Positions 47,932-55,712 of a stretch of 58,800 bases of DNA are shown here, piece by piece (position 1 is the stretch's first letter; each line of letters begins with the position of its first letter). The stretch comes from an uncultured Gemmiger sp. (lineage in GTDB: Bacteria > Bacillota > Clostridia > Oscillospirales > Ruminococcaceae): NCBI GenBank assembly GCA_944386225.1, contig CALXAH010000021.1, forward strand, positions 1 to 58,800, read 5' to 3'. The notes under the pieces were generated by a model. That model was not told where the DNA came from. It did not search any database and saw only the letters and a program-made list of their open reading frames with translations. The position numbers and the translations under genes are program-made.

Positions 47932-49134
47932 ATGCTGGAATCGTCGTCCCCCCGCCTGTACCGGCAGGCGCTGGCCGGGCTGCTGGTCTGCCTCGGTTTC
48001 TTTTTCCTTTTGCATCATACGCTGGCCGGCGGCAACCTGCTGGCCCCGAACCATTACGACAGCTATGCCCTGCAGGCCCAAAACTGGCTGGAAGGGCGGC
48101 TGTACATCGCCGAGGGGGAGAAGTATGCCTGGCTGGAGCTGGCTGTCTTAAATGGAAAATATTACCAGTCCTTTCCGCCGGTGCCGGCGGTGCTCACCCT
48201 GCCCTGGCTGCTGGTGCTGGGCTGGCATCCCGCCAACCTGACCATTGCCATGTATGCCATGTTGACGGCGGCGGGTGTGTTCCAGTGTTTGCGGCGGGTG
48301 GGGGCGCCGGTGGCCGGGTGCGTATTTCATGCGCTGCTGTTCAGCCTGGGCAGCAATCTTTGCTGGCTGGCAACCAGCGGCGGGGTCTGGTTTCAGGCCC
48401 AGGTGCTCTGCGCCATGTTCTGTGTCTGGGCGGCCTGGGCGTTTTTTGCCGGGCGGGTTACCCTGTGCGCGGTGCTGCTGGCCCTGGCGGTGGGGTGCCG
48501 TCCGCTGACTATTTTATACCTGTTTGGGTTGGGGGTCTGGCTGCTGCTGGGCCCCTGCCGGGAGCGGCGCAGTCTGCGGCCGCTGCTGGGGCCGGTGTTG
48601 GCAGCCGGGCTGATCGGCGCGGTGATGGCCGGGTACAACCTGGCCCGGTTCGGCAGCATTCTGGAGTTCGGGCGGCGGTACCTGCCGGAGTTCAACCGGG
48701 ACGATCTGGGCCAGTTCAACTTTGCATATCTGCTGCCCAATCTGCGGAATCTGCTGCGGTTTCCCACTCTGGGGGAGGGGCTGGCGCTGGAATTTCCGCT
48801 TTTCAATGGTTTCATGCCGCTTCTGGCCAATCCGGGGCTGCTGCTCTGGCTGGTGTGCCTGGTTCGCAGTTGGCGCGGCGGCCGCAAGGGAGAACGCTTG
48901 TTTGATCTGGCCTGTGTGGGCGCGGCGGTTCTGATGCTGGTTCTGCTTTGTCTGCACCGGACGCTGGGCGGCTGGCAGTTCGGGGCCCGGTACACGGTGG
49001 ATCTGCTGCCGGTAACGGTGGTCTGGTTTGCTGCCCGGCGGCCCCGGTGGCAGCCCGGCTGCGGGGCGTGGACCCTTTGCGGGATGGCCATGCTTTTCAA
49101 TCTGTTCGGGGCGGCCTATATGCTGACCGCCTGA
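47932..49134 (+). CDS. polytopic membrane protein, unknown function
   Basis: The start ATG at 47932 has GGAGG eight bases upstream; TACAAT at 47903-47908 is the likely -10 box. The 400-residue protein has about ten membrane helices. An extracytoplasmic segment holds NHYDSYALQAQNWLEGRLY, a charged-tyrosine loop typical of GT-C fold glycosyltransferases (mannosyltransferase-like). GARYTVDLLPV near the C-terminus also fits these. A sugar- or lipid-linked transferase is plausible but unproven. It lies 15 bases before rsmG and is probably co-transcribed. Confidence 0.7.
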   Translation: MLESSSPRLYRQALAGLLVCLGFFFLLHHTLAGGNLLAPNHYDSYALQAQNWLEGRLYIAEGEKYAWLELAVLNGKYYQSFPPVPAVLTLPWLLVLGWHPANLTIAMYAMLTAAGVFQCLRRVGAPVAGCVFHALLFSLGSNLCWLATSGGVWFQAQVLCAMFCVWAAWAFFAGRVTLCAVLLALAVGCRPLTILYLFGLGVWLLLGPCRERRSLRPLLGPVLAAGLIGAVMAGYNLARFGSILEFGRRYLPEFNRDDLGQFNFAYLLPNLRNLLRFPTLGEGLALEFPLFNGFMPLLANPGLLLWLVCLVRSWRGGRKGERLFDLACVGAAVLMLVLLCLHRTLGGWQFGARYTVDLLPVTVVWFAARRPRWQPGCGAWTLCGMAMLFNLFGAAYMLTA

Positions 49135-49149
49135 AAGGAGTTTGTTTCT

Positions 49150-49857
49150 ATGATCGACCGGGAACGTCTGGCGGCCAAATGCGCCGCCAGGGATATTCTG
49201 CTTAGTCCTGCCTGCCTGGAGCAGCTGGACATCTACGCCGAAATGCTGGTGGAGTACAACCGGCATGTGAACCTGACCGCCATCACCGACCCGGAGGGGA
49301 TCGAGGACAAGCATTTTCTGGACAGTCTGCTTTTTGCCAGCCAGCCGGAGGTGTCCGGCAGCCTGGTGGACGTGGGCACCGGCGCGGGGTTCCCGGGCAT
49401 GGTGGCCCGCATCTACAAGCCGGAACTGGCGGTGACCCTGATGGAGCCCACCGGCAAGCGGGTGGAGTTTCTGCGGCAGGTCTGCGAGCGGCTGGGCTTT
49501 GCCGACGTGGCGCTGGTCAAGGAACGGGCCGAGGAAGCCGCCCGCAAACAGTGGCGGGAGCAGTTTGACCTGGCCTGTGCCCGGGCGGTAAGCGCGCTGC
49601 CCCAGCTGGCCGAGTTCTGCCTGCCTTTGGTCAAGCCGGGCGGCAGGTTTATTGCGCTGAAAGGGGCTTCGGCCCAGGAGGAACTGGACGCCGCCGCCGG
49701 GGCGATCCGCAAGCTGGGCGGCCGGGCGGTGGAGCTGCGCCGCCTGCGGCTGCCCGCCGGGGATGAGCGGGCCCTGGTAATCTGTGAGAAAATATCGCAG
49801 ACTCCGTCCGCATACCCGCGAAACGGCGGGAAGATCGCCAAATCCCCGCTGAAATAA
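49150..49857 (+). CDS. rsmG: 16S rRNA (guanine527-N7)-methyltransferase
   Basis: The 235-residue protein has MLVEYNRHVNLTAITDPEGI at the N-terminus, the SAM motif VDVGTGAGFPG and the CARAVSALPQLAEF segment. These are typical of RsmG/GidB, which methylates G527 of 16S rRNA. The ATG follows AAAGGAGTTTGTTTCT. It heads the rsmG-noc-parA-parB region as in Bacillus. The C-terminal tail of about 18 residues is longer than usual. Confidence 0.94.
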   Translation: MIDRERLAAKCAARDILLSPACLEQLDIYAEMLVEYNRHVNLTAITDPEGIEDKHFLDSLLFASQPEVSGSLVDVGTGAGFPGMVARIYKPELAVTLMEPTGKRVEFLRQVCERLGFADVALVKERAEEAARKQWREQFDLACARAVSALPQLAEFCLPLVKPGGRFIALKGASAQEELDAAAGAIRKLGGRAVELRRLRLPAGDERALVICEKISQTPSAYPRNGGKIAKSPLK

Positions 49858-49998
49858 GCATCCCGACGCGAAATGCGGGGATGGAAAATGCTGGAAAATA
49901 AACCGGTTCTGTGGTACGCTGAAGCCAGAAGAAAGGCAAAGGCGGGCTGCGGGGCCGGTTTTTTAGCGTCCGTGGCCGGGAAACGGAGGGTAAACAGC

Positions 49999-50823
49999 AT
50001 GGGATGGAAAAGCGCAAAGGTATGCGGCAAGGTGCTGCAGCTGCCGGTGGACTGGATCGAGCCGTCGCCCTATCAGGTCCGTCGGGAGTTTGACGAACAG
50101 GAGATTGCCCGTTTAAGCTTGAGCATTCTACAGAACGGGCTGCTGCAGCCGGTGTCGGTGCGGCGGACGGGAAAAGACCGGTACGAGCTGATCGCGGGGG
50201 AACGGCGGCTGCGGGCCTGCAAACTGGCCGGAATGGAGACGGTTCCGGCGATTGTCTGTGAGTATGAGGACGACCAGACCGCGGCGCTGGGGCTGCTGGA
50301 GAACATCCAGCGGCAGAATCTGAACCCCTTTGAGCAGGCCCGGGGTATCCGGGAGGTGATCGACCGGTGGGGCTGCACCCAGGAACAGGCGGCCAAGCGG
50401 CTGGGGCTGGCCCAGCCGACCCTGAACAACAAACTGCGCCTGTTGCAGCTGAGCGAGGAGCAGCAGCAGTATTGTCTGGCGGCGGGACTGACCGAGCGGC
50501 ATGCCCGGGCGGTGCTGCGGCTGGAACCGGAGCGGAGAAGCCCCGCGCTGGAACAGATGGCCAGGCAGGGGATGAACGCCCGGCAGGCGGATGCCTATGT
50601 GCAGGCGCTGCTGTCGGCGGTGGAGAAGCGGCGGCCCCGGGTCATGGTGCGGGATGTGCGGCTGTTTGTGAACACCATCAACCGGGCGGTGCGGCTGATG
50701 GTGGACGCGGGGGTGCCCGCCCTCTGCCAGCGCACCGAGGACGAGGAGTGTATTGAGTATCGGGTGCGGATTCCGGTGGCGTCGGCCTGCCGGGGCGTCG
50801 CTGCGAAGGGCGAAGATAGATAG
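49999..50823 (+). CDS. ParB/Spo0J-family protein, Noc-like
   Basis: The start ATG at 49999 follows CGGAGGGTAAACAGC. The 274-residue protein has the ParB N-terminal CTP-binding domain (PYQVRREFDEQEIARLSLSI, then GERRLRACKLAG and ENIQRQNLNPFEQA). A helix-turn-helix follows (CTQEQAAKRLGLAQPTLNNK), with a C-terminal dimer region. Its place between rsmG and parA is that of Noc in Bacillus, which prevents division over the nucleoid. The DNA site is not known here; the short amphipathic N-terminus of Noc is not obvious. Name therefore provisional. Confidence 0.85.
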   Translation: MGWKSAKVCGKVLQLPVDWIEPSPYQVRREFDEQEIARLSLSILQNGLLQPVSVRRTGKDRYELIAGERRLRACKLAGMETVPAIVCEYEDDQTAALGLLENIQRQNLNPFEQARGIREVIDRWGCTQEQAAKRLGLAQPTLNNKLRLLQLSEEQQQYCLAAGLTERHARAVLRLEPERRSPALEQMARQGMNARQADAYVQALLSAVEKRRPRVMVRDVRLFVNTINRAVRLMVDAGVPALCQRTEDEECIEYRVRIPVASACRGVAAKGEDR

Positions 50824-50953
50824 CGCTCGGTGCAGCTTGCGATAGCAGCACATTCTTTCCTTACCGAAAGGGGTGAGGGTGTGGGAGAGGACCATCAGGG
50901 CCCTCTCCCACTTGCAATATTTTTTCGTATTTTCTGTGCGCAGCGCAGAAAAT

Positions 50954-51020
50954 GCGGGGAGAGATAACATCTCTCCCCGTGCCCCTCTGGAAACAGCGGG
51001 ACGGAATTCTCCGTCCCGCA
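50954..51020. repeat. modular palindromic repeat, copy L11 (m1 + m2)
   Basis: m1 CGGGGAGAGAT (50955-50965) with 50969-50979, then m2 GCGGGACGGA with its complement (50996-51019). The central and right modules are missing. A hairpin GTGGGAGAGG/CCTCTCCCAC (50881-50911) precedes it after the noc-like gene, probably the terminator. Confidence 0.75.
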
Positions 51021-51081
51021 CTTTTTATGGAATATGGGAGAGGGAAGAAAGCATAGAATGGCAGCAGGGGAGGGGTTGCGG

Positions 51082-51189
51082 ATGCTTGGGTCGCTGTTTG
51101 GGGTATTCTGGCTGTCTCTGGCCTTTACCGGTGCGGTGCAGGCGGCGCTGACACTGGCAGAGGGGAAAATGTTCCACGTGGAACACTGA
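51082..51189 (+). CDS. possible small hydrophobic protein overlapping parS
   Basis: The ATG at 51082 has GGGGAGGGG six bases upstream. The 35-residue product is a single hydrophobic helix (MLGSLFGVFWLSLAFTGAVQ) followed by a short tail. The tail ends MFHVEH and is encoded by the parS site itself. It could be a real small protein, but the overlap with parS and the small size make chance likely. Confidence 0.3.
   Translation: MLGSLFGVFWLSLAFTGAVQAALTLAEGKMFHVEH
51170..51185. other. parS: parS site 1
   Basis: TGTTCCACGTGGAACA is a perfect 16-bp palindrome matching the parS consensus bound by ParB. It lies 225 bases upstream of parA. Confidence 0.93.
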
Positions 51190-51198
51190 AATCAACGT

Positions 51199-51234
51199 CC
51201 CACCCGAATGTTCCACGTGGAACATTCGGGTGGG
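51199..51234. other. parS: parS site 2 inside a 36-bp palindrome
   Basis: The same 16-mer at 51209-51224 is flanked by CCCACCCGAA and its inverted complement, so a perfect 36-bp palindrome results. The flanks can form a stable hairpin in RNA, so it may also terminate transcription. Confidence 0.93.
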
Positions 51235-51267
51235 GCCTGTTTTATGCCCACAAATCCGGCCCATACT

Positions 51268-51283
51268 TGTTCCACGTGGAACA
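51268..51283. other. parS: parS site 3
   Basis: The third identical TGTTCCACGTGGAACA, 112 bases before the parA start. Confidence 0.93.
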
Positions 51284-51310
51284 TTTACCGGTAAAATCCC
51301 GGTGAAACGG

Positions 51311-51339
51311 TTCCTTTTGCCGGTAGAGTGTGCTATAAT
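51311..51339 (+). promoter_or_regulatory. probable parA promoter
   Basis: TATAAT (51334-51339) with a weak -35 TTCCTT (51311-51316), spacer 17. Start near 51346. Confidence 0.5.
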
Positions 51340-51394
51340 AGTCCTTGCCCGGAACTTTCCGGGAAGATTGCGAAGAATCTCGGAGGGGAAAACG

Positions 51395-52159
51395 TTGGGC
51401 AAGGTAGTGGCGATCGCAAATCAGAAGGGCGGCGTGGGCAAAACCACCACCGCCGTCAACCTGGCCGCCTGCGTGGCCGAAGCGGGCAAAAAGGTGCTGC
51501 TGGTGGATATGGACCCCCAGGGCAACACCTCCAGCGGCTACGGCGTGGCCAAGCGTGGGGTGGAAAACAGCGTCTATGACCTGCTGATCGGCGAAAAAAC
51601 CGCCGCCGAATGCACCATCCACACCAAATACGGGGTGGATCTGATTCCCTCCAACACCCAGTTGGCCGGCGCCAGCATCGAGCTGGTGGCTCTGCCCCGG
51701 CGGGAAAGCCGCCTGCGGGAAGGTCTGGCCCCGGTGGCCGGCAGCTACGACTATGTGTTCATCGACTGCCCGCCCAGCCTGGACCTGCTCACCCTGAATG
51801 GCCTGTGCGCCTGCGACACGGTGCTGATCCCCATTCAGTGCGAATTTTACGCTCTGGAAGGGCTGAGCGAGCTGATGGCGACCCTGAAAAACGTCCGGAA
51901 GAAGTACAACAGCTACCTGGACGTGGAGGGCGTGGTCTTTACCATGTACGCCGGGCGGCTGAACCTGACCCTCCAGGTGGTGGAACAGGTGAAAAAATAC
52001 TTCGGCAACAAGGTGTACAAGTCCACCGTGCCCCGCAACGTGCGGCTTTCCGAGGCGCCCAGCTACGGTATGCCGGTGAATGTGTACGATCCCGGGTGCT
52101 CCGGCACGGCCGCCTACCGGGAAATGGCGGCGGAATTTCTGAAAAACAACGACCGATGA
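51395..52159 (+). CDS. parA: chromosome-partitioning ATPase ParA/Soj
   Basis: The start is the TTG at 51395 (GGAGGGG upstream); the earlier in-frame codons lie in the parS/promoter region. The 254-residue ATPase has the deviant Walker A KGGVGKT (11-17), DMDPQGN and the switch DCPPSLD. It is a DNA-binding ATPase that with ParB and parS segregates origins and influences DnaA. It precedes parB by 13 bases. Confidence 0.95.
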   Translation: MGKVVAIANQKGGVGKTTTAVNLAACVAEAGKKVLLVDMDPQGNTSSGYGVAKRGVENSVYDLLIGEKTAAECTIHTKYGVDLIPSNTQLAGASIELVALPRRESRLREGLAPVAGSYDYVFIDCPPSLDLLTLNGLCACDTVLIPIQCEFYALEGLSELMATLKNVRKKYNSYLDVEGVVFTMYAGRLNLTLQVVEQVKKYFGNKVYKSTVPRNVRLSEAPSYGMPVNVYDPGCSGTAAYREMAAEFLKNNDR

Positions 52160-52172
52160 AAGGGGAGAGGGT

Positions 52173-53054
52173 ATGCCCGCAAAACGAAAAAGCGGCCTGG
52201 GCCGCGGGCTGGACAGCCTGTTTGAGGATACCACGGGCCTGGTAACCAGCGACGCCGACCAGGTGCAGACCCTGCCCTTGCGGGAGATCGAGCCCGACCG
52301 GGATCAGCCCCGCAAGGTATTTGAGGAAAACGCCCTGGCCCAGCTGGCCGAAAGCATCGCCCAGCACGGAATGCTGCAGCCCATCGCGGTGCGCTCCAAT
52401 CCGGCGGGCGGCTACAAGATCATCGCCGGCGAACGCCGCTGGCGTGCCGCCCGGATGGCCGGTCTGACCGAGGTTCCGGTGGTCATCCGCGAGGTTACCG
52501 ACCAGCAGGCCATGGAACTGGCCCTGATCGAGAACCTGCAGCGGGAGGATCTGGACCCGGTGGAGGAGGCCATGGGCTTCCGGCAGCTGATGGACCGCTG
52601 CGGCCTGACCCAGGAAGAAGTGGCCAAAAAACTGGCCAAAAGCCGCAGCGCCATCGCCAACAGCCTGCGTCTGCTGGCCCTGCCCGCCCCGGTGCTGGAA
52701 CTGCTGCGGCAGGAAGCCCTGACCGCGGGCCACGCCAAGGCGATTCTGGGGCTGCCCGGCGAGGAACTGCAGTGCCAGGCGGCCAGTCAGGTGGTGGCGC
52801 AGCAGCTGAACGTGCGCCAGACCGAGGCACTCTGCCGCCGGTTGGCCCGTCCGCCGGTGGAAAAGCCGGTTGTTCTGCGGCCCGCCCTGCCCACCGAGGT
52901 GGAGGTAAGCCTGCGGGAGGTGCTGGGCAACGAGGTCAAGGTGGATTACAAGGACGGAAAAGGGTCGCTGACCCTGCATTTTTACTCCGATGACCAGCTG
53001 AAGGCCTTCGCCAACCTGCTGGGACAGTACAACAAGGAACAGCCAAACGGCTGA
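52173..53054 (+). CDS. parB: chromosome-partitioning protein ParB/Spo0J
   Basis: The 293-residue protein has a short N-terminal Lys-rich start (MPAKRKSGLGRGLDSLFED) typical of Spo0J. The CTP-binding domain follows (GERRWRAARMAGL, then ENLQREDLDPVEEA). The helix-turn-helix is LTQEEVAKKLAKSRSAIANS, and a C-terminal dimer domain ends the chain. It binds the parS sites upstream of parA and spreads as a CTP-dependent clamp. The pair of ParB genes here (this and the Noc-like one) matches Bacillus. Confidence 0.95.
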   Translation: MPAKRKSGLGRGLDSLFEDTTGLVTSDADQVQTLPLREIEPDRDQPRKVFEENALAQLAESIAQHGMLQPIAVRSNPAGGYKIIAGERRWRAARMAGLTEVPVVIREVTDQQAMELALIENLQREDLDPVEEAMGFRQLMDRCGLTQEEVAKKLAKSRSAIANSLRLLALPAPVLELLRQEALTAGHAKAILGLPGEELQCQAASQVVAQQLNVRQTEALCRRLARPPVEKPVVLRPALPTEVEVSLREVLGNEVKVDYKDGKGSLTLHFYSDDQLKAFANLLGQYNKEQPNG

Positions 53055-53081
53055 GAACACAAAAAAAGGGGATACAAAACC

Positions 53082-54371
53082 ATGCTGGATATTCGATTTG
53101 TCCGGGAAAACCCGGAACTGGTCAAGGAAAACATCCGCAAGAAGTTCCAGGACGCCAAGCTGCCGCTGGTGGACCAGGTGATTGCGCTGGATGCGGAGAA
53201 CCGTGCCGCCATGACCGAGGCCAACACCCTGCGGGGCAACCGCAACACCCTGTCCAAGCAGATTGGCGCGCTGATGGGCCAGGGCAAAAAGGAAGAAGCC
53301 GAGGCCGTCAAGGCCCAGGTGGCCGCCCAGGCCAGCTGCCTGAAGGAGCTGGAGGCCCGGGAGGCCGAGCTGGAGGAGCAGATCCGCTCCATCATGCTGA
53401 CCATTCCCAACATGATCGATCCCAGCGTGCCTATCGGCCCGGACGACAGCTGCAACGTGGAGGTGCAGCGGTTCGGCGAGCCCAAGGTGCCGGAGTTTGA
53501 GATTCCCTACCACACCGAGATCATGGAGAGCTTTGACGGCATCGATCTGGACAGCGCCCGCCGCGTGGCCGGCAACGGCTTCTACTACCTGATGGGGGAT
53601 ATCGCCCGTCTGCAGTCCGCCGTGCTCAGCTACGCCCGGGATTTCATGATCGACAAGGGCTTCACCTACGTGATCCCGCCCTTCATGATGCACGGCGCCG
53701 TGGTGCAGGGGGTTATGAGCTTCCCCGAGATGGACGCCATGATGTACAAGATCGAGGGCGAGGATCTCTACCTGATCGGTACCAGCGAGCACACCATGAT
53801 CGGCCGCTTTGTGGATCAGCTGATCCCCGAGGCCAAGCTGCCCCAGACCCTGACCAGCTACAGCCCCTGCTTCCGCAAGGAGAAGGGCGCCCACGGCCTG
53901 GAGGAGCGCGGCGTCTACCGCATCCACCAGTTCGAAAAGCAGGAGATGATCGTGGTCTGCAAGCCCGAGGAATCCATGGAGTGGTACGACAAGCTGTGGC
54001 ATAACAGCGTGGAGCTGTTCCGCAGCCTGGATATCCCCGTGCGCCAGCTGGAGTGCTGCTCCGGCGACCTGGCCGACCTGAAGGTCAAGAGCTGCGACAT
54101 CGAGGCCTGGAGCCCCCGTCAGCAGAAGTATTTTGAGGTGTGCAGCTGCTCCAACCTGGGCGACGCCCAGGCCCGCCGCCTGAAGATCCGCGTCAAGGGT
54201 GAGGACGGCCGCAACTACCTGCCCCACACCCTGAACAACACCTGCGTGGCGCCCCCGCGTATGCTGATCGCCTTCCTGGAGAACAACCTGCAGGCCGACG
54301 GCACCGTGCTGATCCCCGAGGTGCTGCGTCCCTACATGGGCGGCAAGGACAAGCTGGTTCCCAAACACTAA
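53082..54371 (+). CDS. serS: seryl-tRNA synthetase
   Basis: The 429-residue class II synthetase starts MLDIRFVRENPELVKENI. It has the long coiled-coil arm (about 30-105), motif 2 with CFRKEKGAHG, and motif 3 in the GRNYLPHTLNNTCVAPPRML region. It charges tRNA-Ser. The upstream gap is only 27 bases, so no T-box exists and it is probably read through from parB. A terminator follows. Confidence 0.96.
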   Translation: MLDIRFVRENPELVKENIRKKFQDAKLPLVDQVIALDAENRAAMTEANTLRGNRNTLSKQIGALMGQGKKEEAEAVKAQVAAQASCLKELEAREAELEEQIRSIMLTIPNMIDPSVPIGPDDSCNVEVQRFGEPKVPEFEIPYHTEIMESFDGIDLDSARRVAGNGFYYLMGDIARLQSAVLSYARDFMIDKGFTYVIPPFMMHGAVVQGVMSFPEMDAMMYKIEGEDLYLIGTSEHTMIGRFVDQLIPEAKLPQTLTSYSPCFRKEKGAHGLEERGVYRIHQFEKQEMIVVCKPEESMEWYDKLWHNSVELFRSLDIPVRQLECCSGDLADLKVKSCDIEAWSPRQQKYFEVCSCSNLGDAQARRLKIRVKGEDGRNYLPHTLNNTCVAPPRMLIAFLENNLQADGTVLIPEVLRPYMGGKDKLVPKH

Positions 54372-54387
54372 ATTTCCAAAATTTACC

Positions 54388-54423
54388 AATACAGGCCGGA
54401 GAGTTCCGGCCTGTATTTTTTTG
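54388..54423 (+). terminator. intrinsic terminator of serS
   Basis: AATACAGGCCGGA (54388-54400) with TCCGGCCTGTATT (54405-54417) and a T-run. Confidence 0.9.
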
Positions 54424-54546
54424 AAAAAAGCCGGATAAACGCCCCGCCGCCGGGCAATACTCAGGGTAAGGTGACACAGCGGGGCCAAAACACCGGAAAA
54501 TCCCGAAAAAAAGCCGGATTTACGCAAAAAAGATTCACAAAACCTA

Positions 54547-54576
54547 TTGACAAATCGGCGGCCTGTCCCGTATAAT
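54547..54576 (+). promoter_or_regulatory. promoter of the tRNA-Met/tRNA-Glu unit
   Basis: TTGACA, an 18-base spacer, TATAAT (54571-54576), about 30 bases before tRNA-Met. Confidence 0.8.
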
Positions 54577-54607
54577 AATAAGGCGCTCTTGGCGCACACA
54601 ACGATGT

Positions 54608-54684
54608 GGCGGTATAGCTCAGTTGGCTAGAGCATTCGGTTCATACCCGAAGTGTCACCGGTTCGAATCCAGTTACCGCTACCA
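54608..54684 (+). tRNA. tRNA-Met (anticodon CAT)
   Basis: A 77-base cloverleaf: acceptor GGCGGTA with TACCGCT, D-arm AGCTCAGTTGGCTAGAGC, anticodon loop TTCATAC (CAT), T-arm CCGGTTCGAATCC and an encoded CCA. The acceptor begins with a G-U pair rather than the unpaired 5-prime C typical of initiator tRNAs, which favours an elongator tRNA. A CAT anticodon could also be tRNA-Ile2 (lysidine-modified). Confidence 0.92.
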
Positions 54685-54686
54685 TT

Positions 54687-54767
54687 TACAGGGTTTCGCT
54701 AAAGCACTCGGGGGGTAGCCCGCAACAGTGGGTGAAAAAGAGCTTGCTGTTTTAGCAAAACCCTGTA
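54687..54767 (+). ncRNA. structured spacer between two tRNAs
   Basis: TACAGGGTTTCGCTAAA (54687-54703) and TTTAGCAAAACCCTGTA (54751-54767) are inverted with one G-U pair across 17 positions. The 47 bases between contain GGGGGGTAGCCC and GTGGGTG. The spacer would form a long hairpin in the tRNA transcript. Processing site, stable small RNA or decayed gene are all possible. Confidence 0.4.
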
Positions 54768-54772
54768 GCTTT

Positions 54773-54847
54773 GGCCCGTTGGTCAAGCGGTCAAGACATC
54801 GCCCTTTCACGGCGGTAACCCGGGTTCGATTCCCGGACGGGTCACCA
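54773..54847 (+). tRNA. tRNA-Glu (anticodon TTC)
   Basis: A 75-base cloverleaf: acceptor GGCCCGT with ACGGGTC, anticodon loop CTTTCAC (TTC), T-arm CCGGGTTCGATTCCCGG and encoded CCA. Confidence 0.95.
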
Positions 54848-54853
54848 AACAAG

Positions 54854-54897
54854 ACAAATCCGAACCTTGCGCCGGTGGGCGACGGGTTCGGATTTGT
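54854..54897 (+). terminator. terminator after tRNA-Glu
   Basis: ACAAATCCGAACC pairs with GGTTCGGATTTGT around an 18-base loop, then a short T-rich tail. A second hairpin (ATGCGACTTGGA with TCCGAGTCGCAT, 54918-54950) follows. Nothing else is recognised up to the gene at 55144. Confidence 0.75.
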
Positions 54898-55143
54898 TGT
54901 TTATACGGTTTGAAAAAATGCGACTTGGAGTAGATTAGTCCGAGTCGCATCTTTAATGACCTGAAGACAAACAGAAAAACGCATAAATCGTTTTCCAGTG
55001 CATACATTGCCACGGGCCAATTGGAATGCTCATCAAAAACACATATTCGCCCACATTGAGGGTATTTCCCTATATCCTATTGGAAAAGAACTTTTAGGGC
55101 TCAATTGTTTCCACTACCATCATGAGCACTGTCAACGTGACGT

Positions 55144-55581
55144 TTAGAAGCCTTTATACTTTTCTAAAAAAGCAATAAGATTCATCTCTTGAATGTCTTT
55201 CAAAATTTCCTCATCATCAAACCACCAAGAATCACCCAAGTACTTTTTGCCACTCATATATGCCCAACGATTCTTTTCCCAGTTTACCCAAACGGGACGG
55301 GTATCACTGTGATATAAGTAGATATTCTGGTCAATAATTAGTCCGCTTGTTTCGCTGAGCTGGTACATCCTACCAAAGAGTGTGGATTCCTGTCCTTCCA
55401 TGAGTTGCCGGTATTCTTGAAGAAGAGTCTTAAATGGCACCGTTTCGTTTAAGGCCTCTTTGAGCACCGAGTCCGCCTTTTCAAGCGACGGGATAGAAAT
55501 GTCATAGGATTCATAGCCCATAAGAGAAACTCTGGAATTCAGAGCAGGGATGGGATTCTTTCGTATGATAATTTGTTTCAT
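55144..55581 (-). CDS. hypothetical protein (AT-rich gene)
   Basis: The ATG at 55581 has GAGGG upstream. The 145-residue protein begins MKQIIIRKNPIPALNSRVSL and ends LIAFLEKYKGF, with many aromatic residues (WVNWEKNRWAYMSGKKYLG) and no membrane helix. I do not recognise it. Its A+T content is much higher than all upstream genes, and codons such as AAA, ATT and TTT are frequent, suggesting recent transfer. It lies next to the mobile-element genes. Confidence 0.55.
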   Translation of the reverse strand: MKQIIIRKNPIPALNSRVSLMGYESYDISIPSLEKADSVLKEALNETVPFKTLLQEYRQLMEGQESTLFGRMYQLSETSGLIIDQNIYLYHSDTRPVWVNWEKNRWAYMSGKKYLGDSWWFDDEEILKDIQEMNLIAFLEKYKGF

Positions 55582-55712
55582 CTGGATGACCCTCTTTATA
55601 GACCAGACATAATGCTTTTGCTTTCGTAAACACTGAATTAATTTCAATGTACCACACATTGATTTCGGTATCAATATCAGACAGCAGTCTATGATCTGCA
55701 GTAGGCTATCTG

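Noticed and set aside
51353-51368. A Noc-type binding site (CTTTCCGGGAAG)
   Set aside because: It matches the Bacillus Noc site only partly and occurs once, so it is not supported.
53055-53081. A T-box leader upstream of serS
   Set aside because: The gap is only 27 bases, too short for one.
51939-54599. An 886-codon open frame on the minus strand
   Set aside because: It lies opposite parA, parB and serS, all of which are clear genes.
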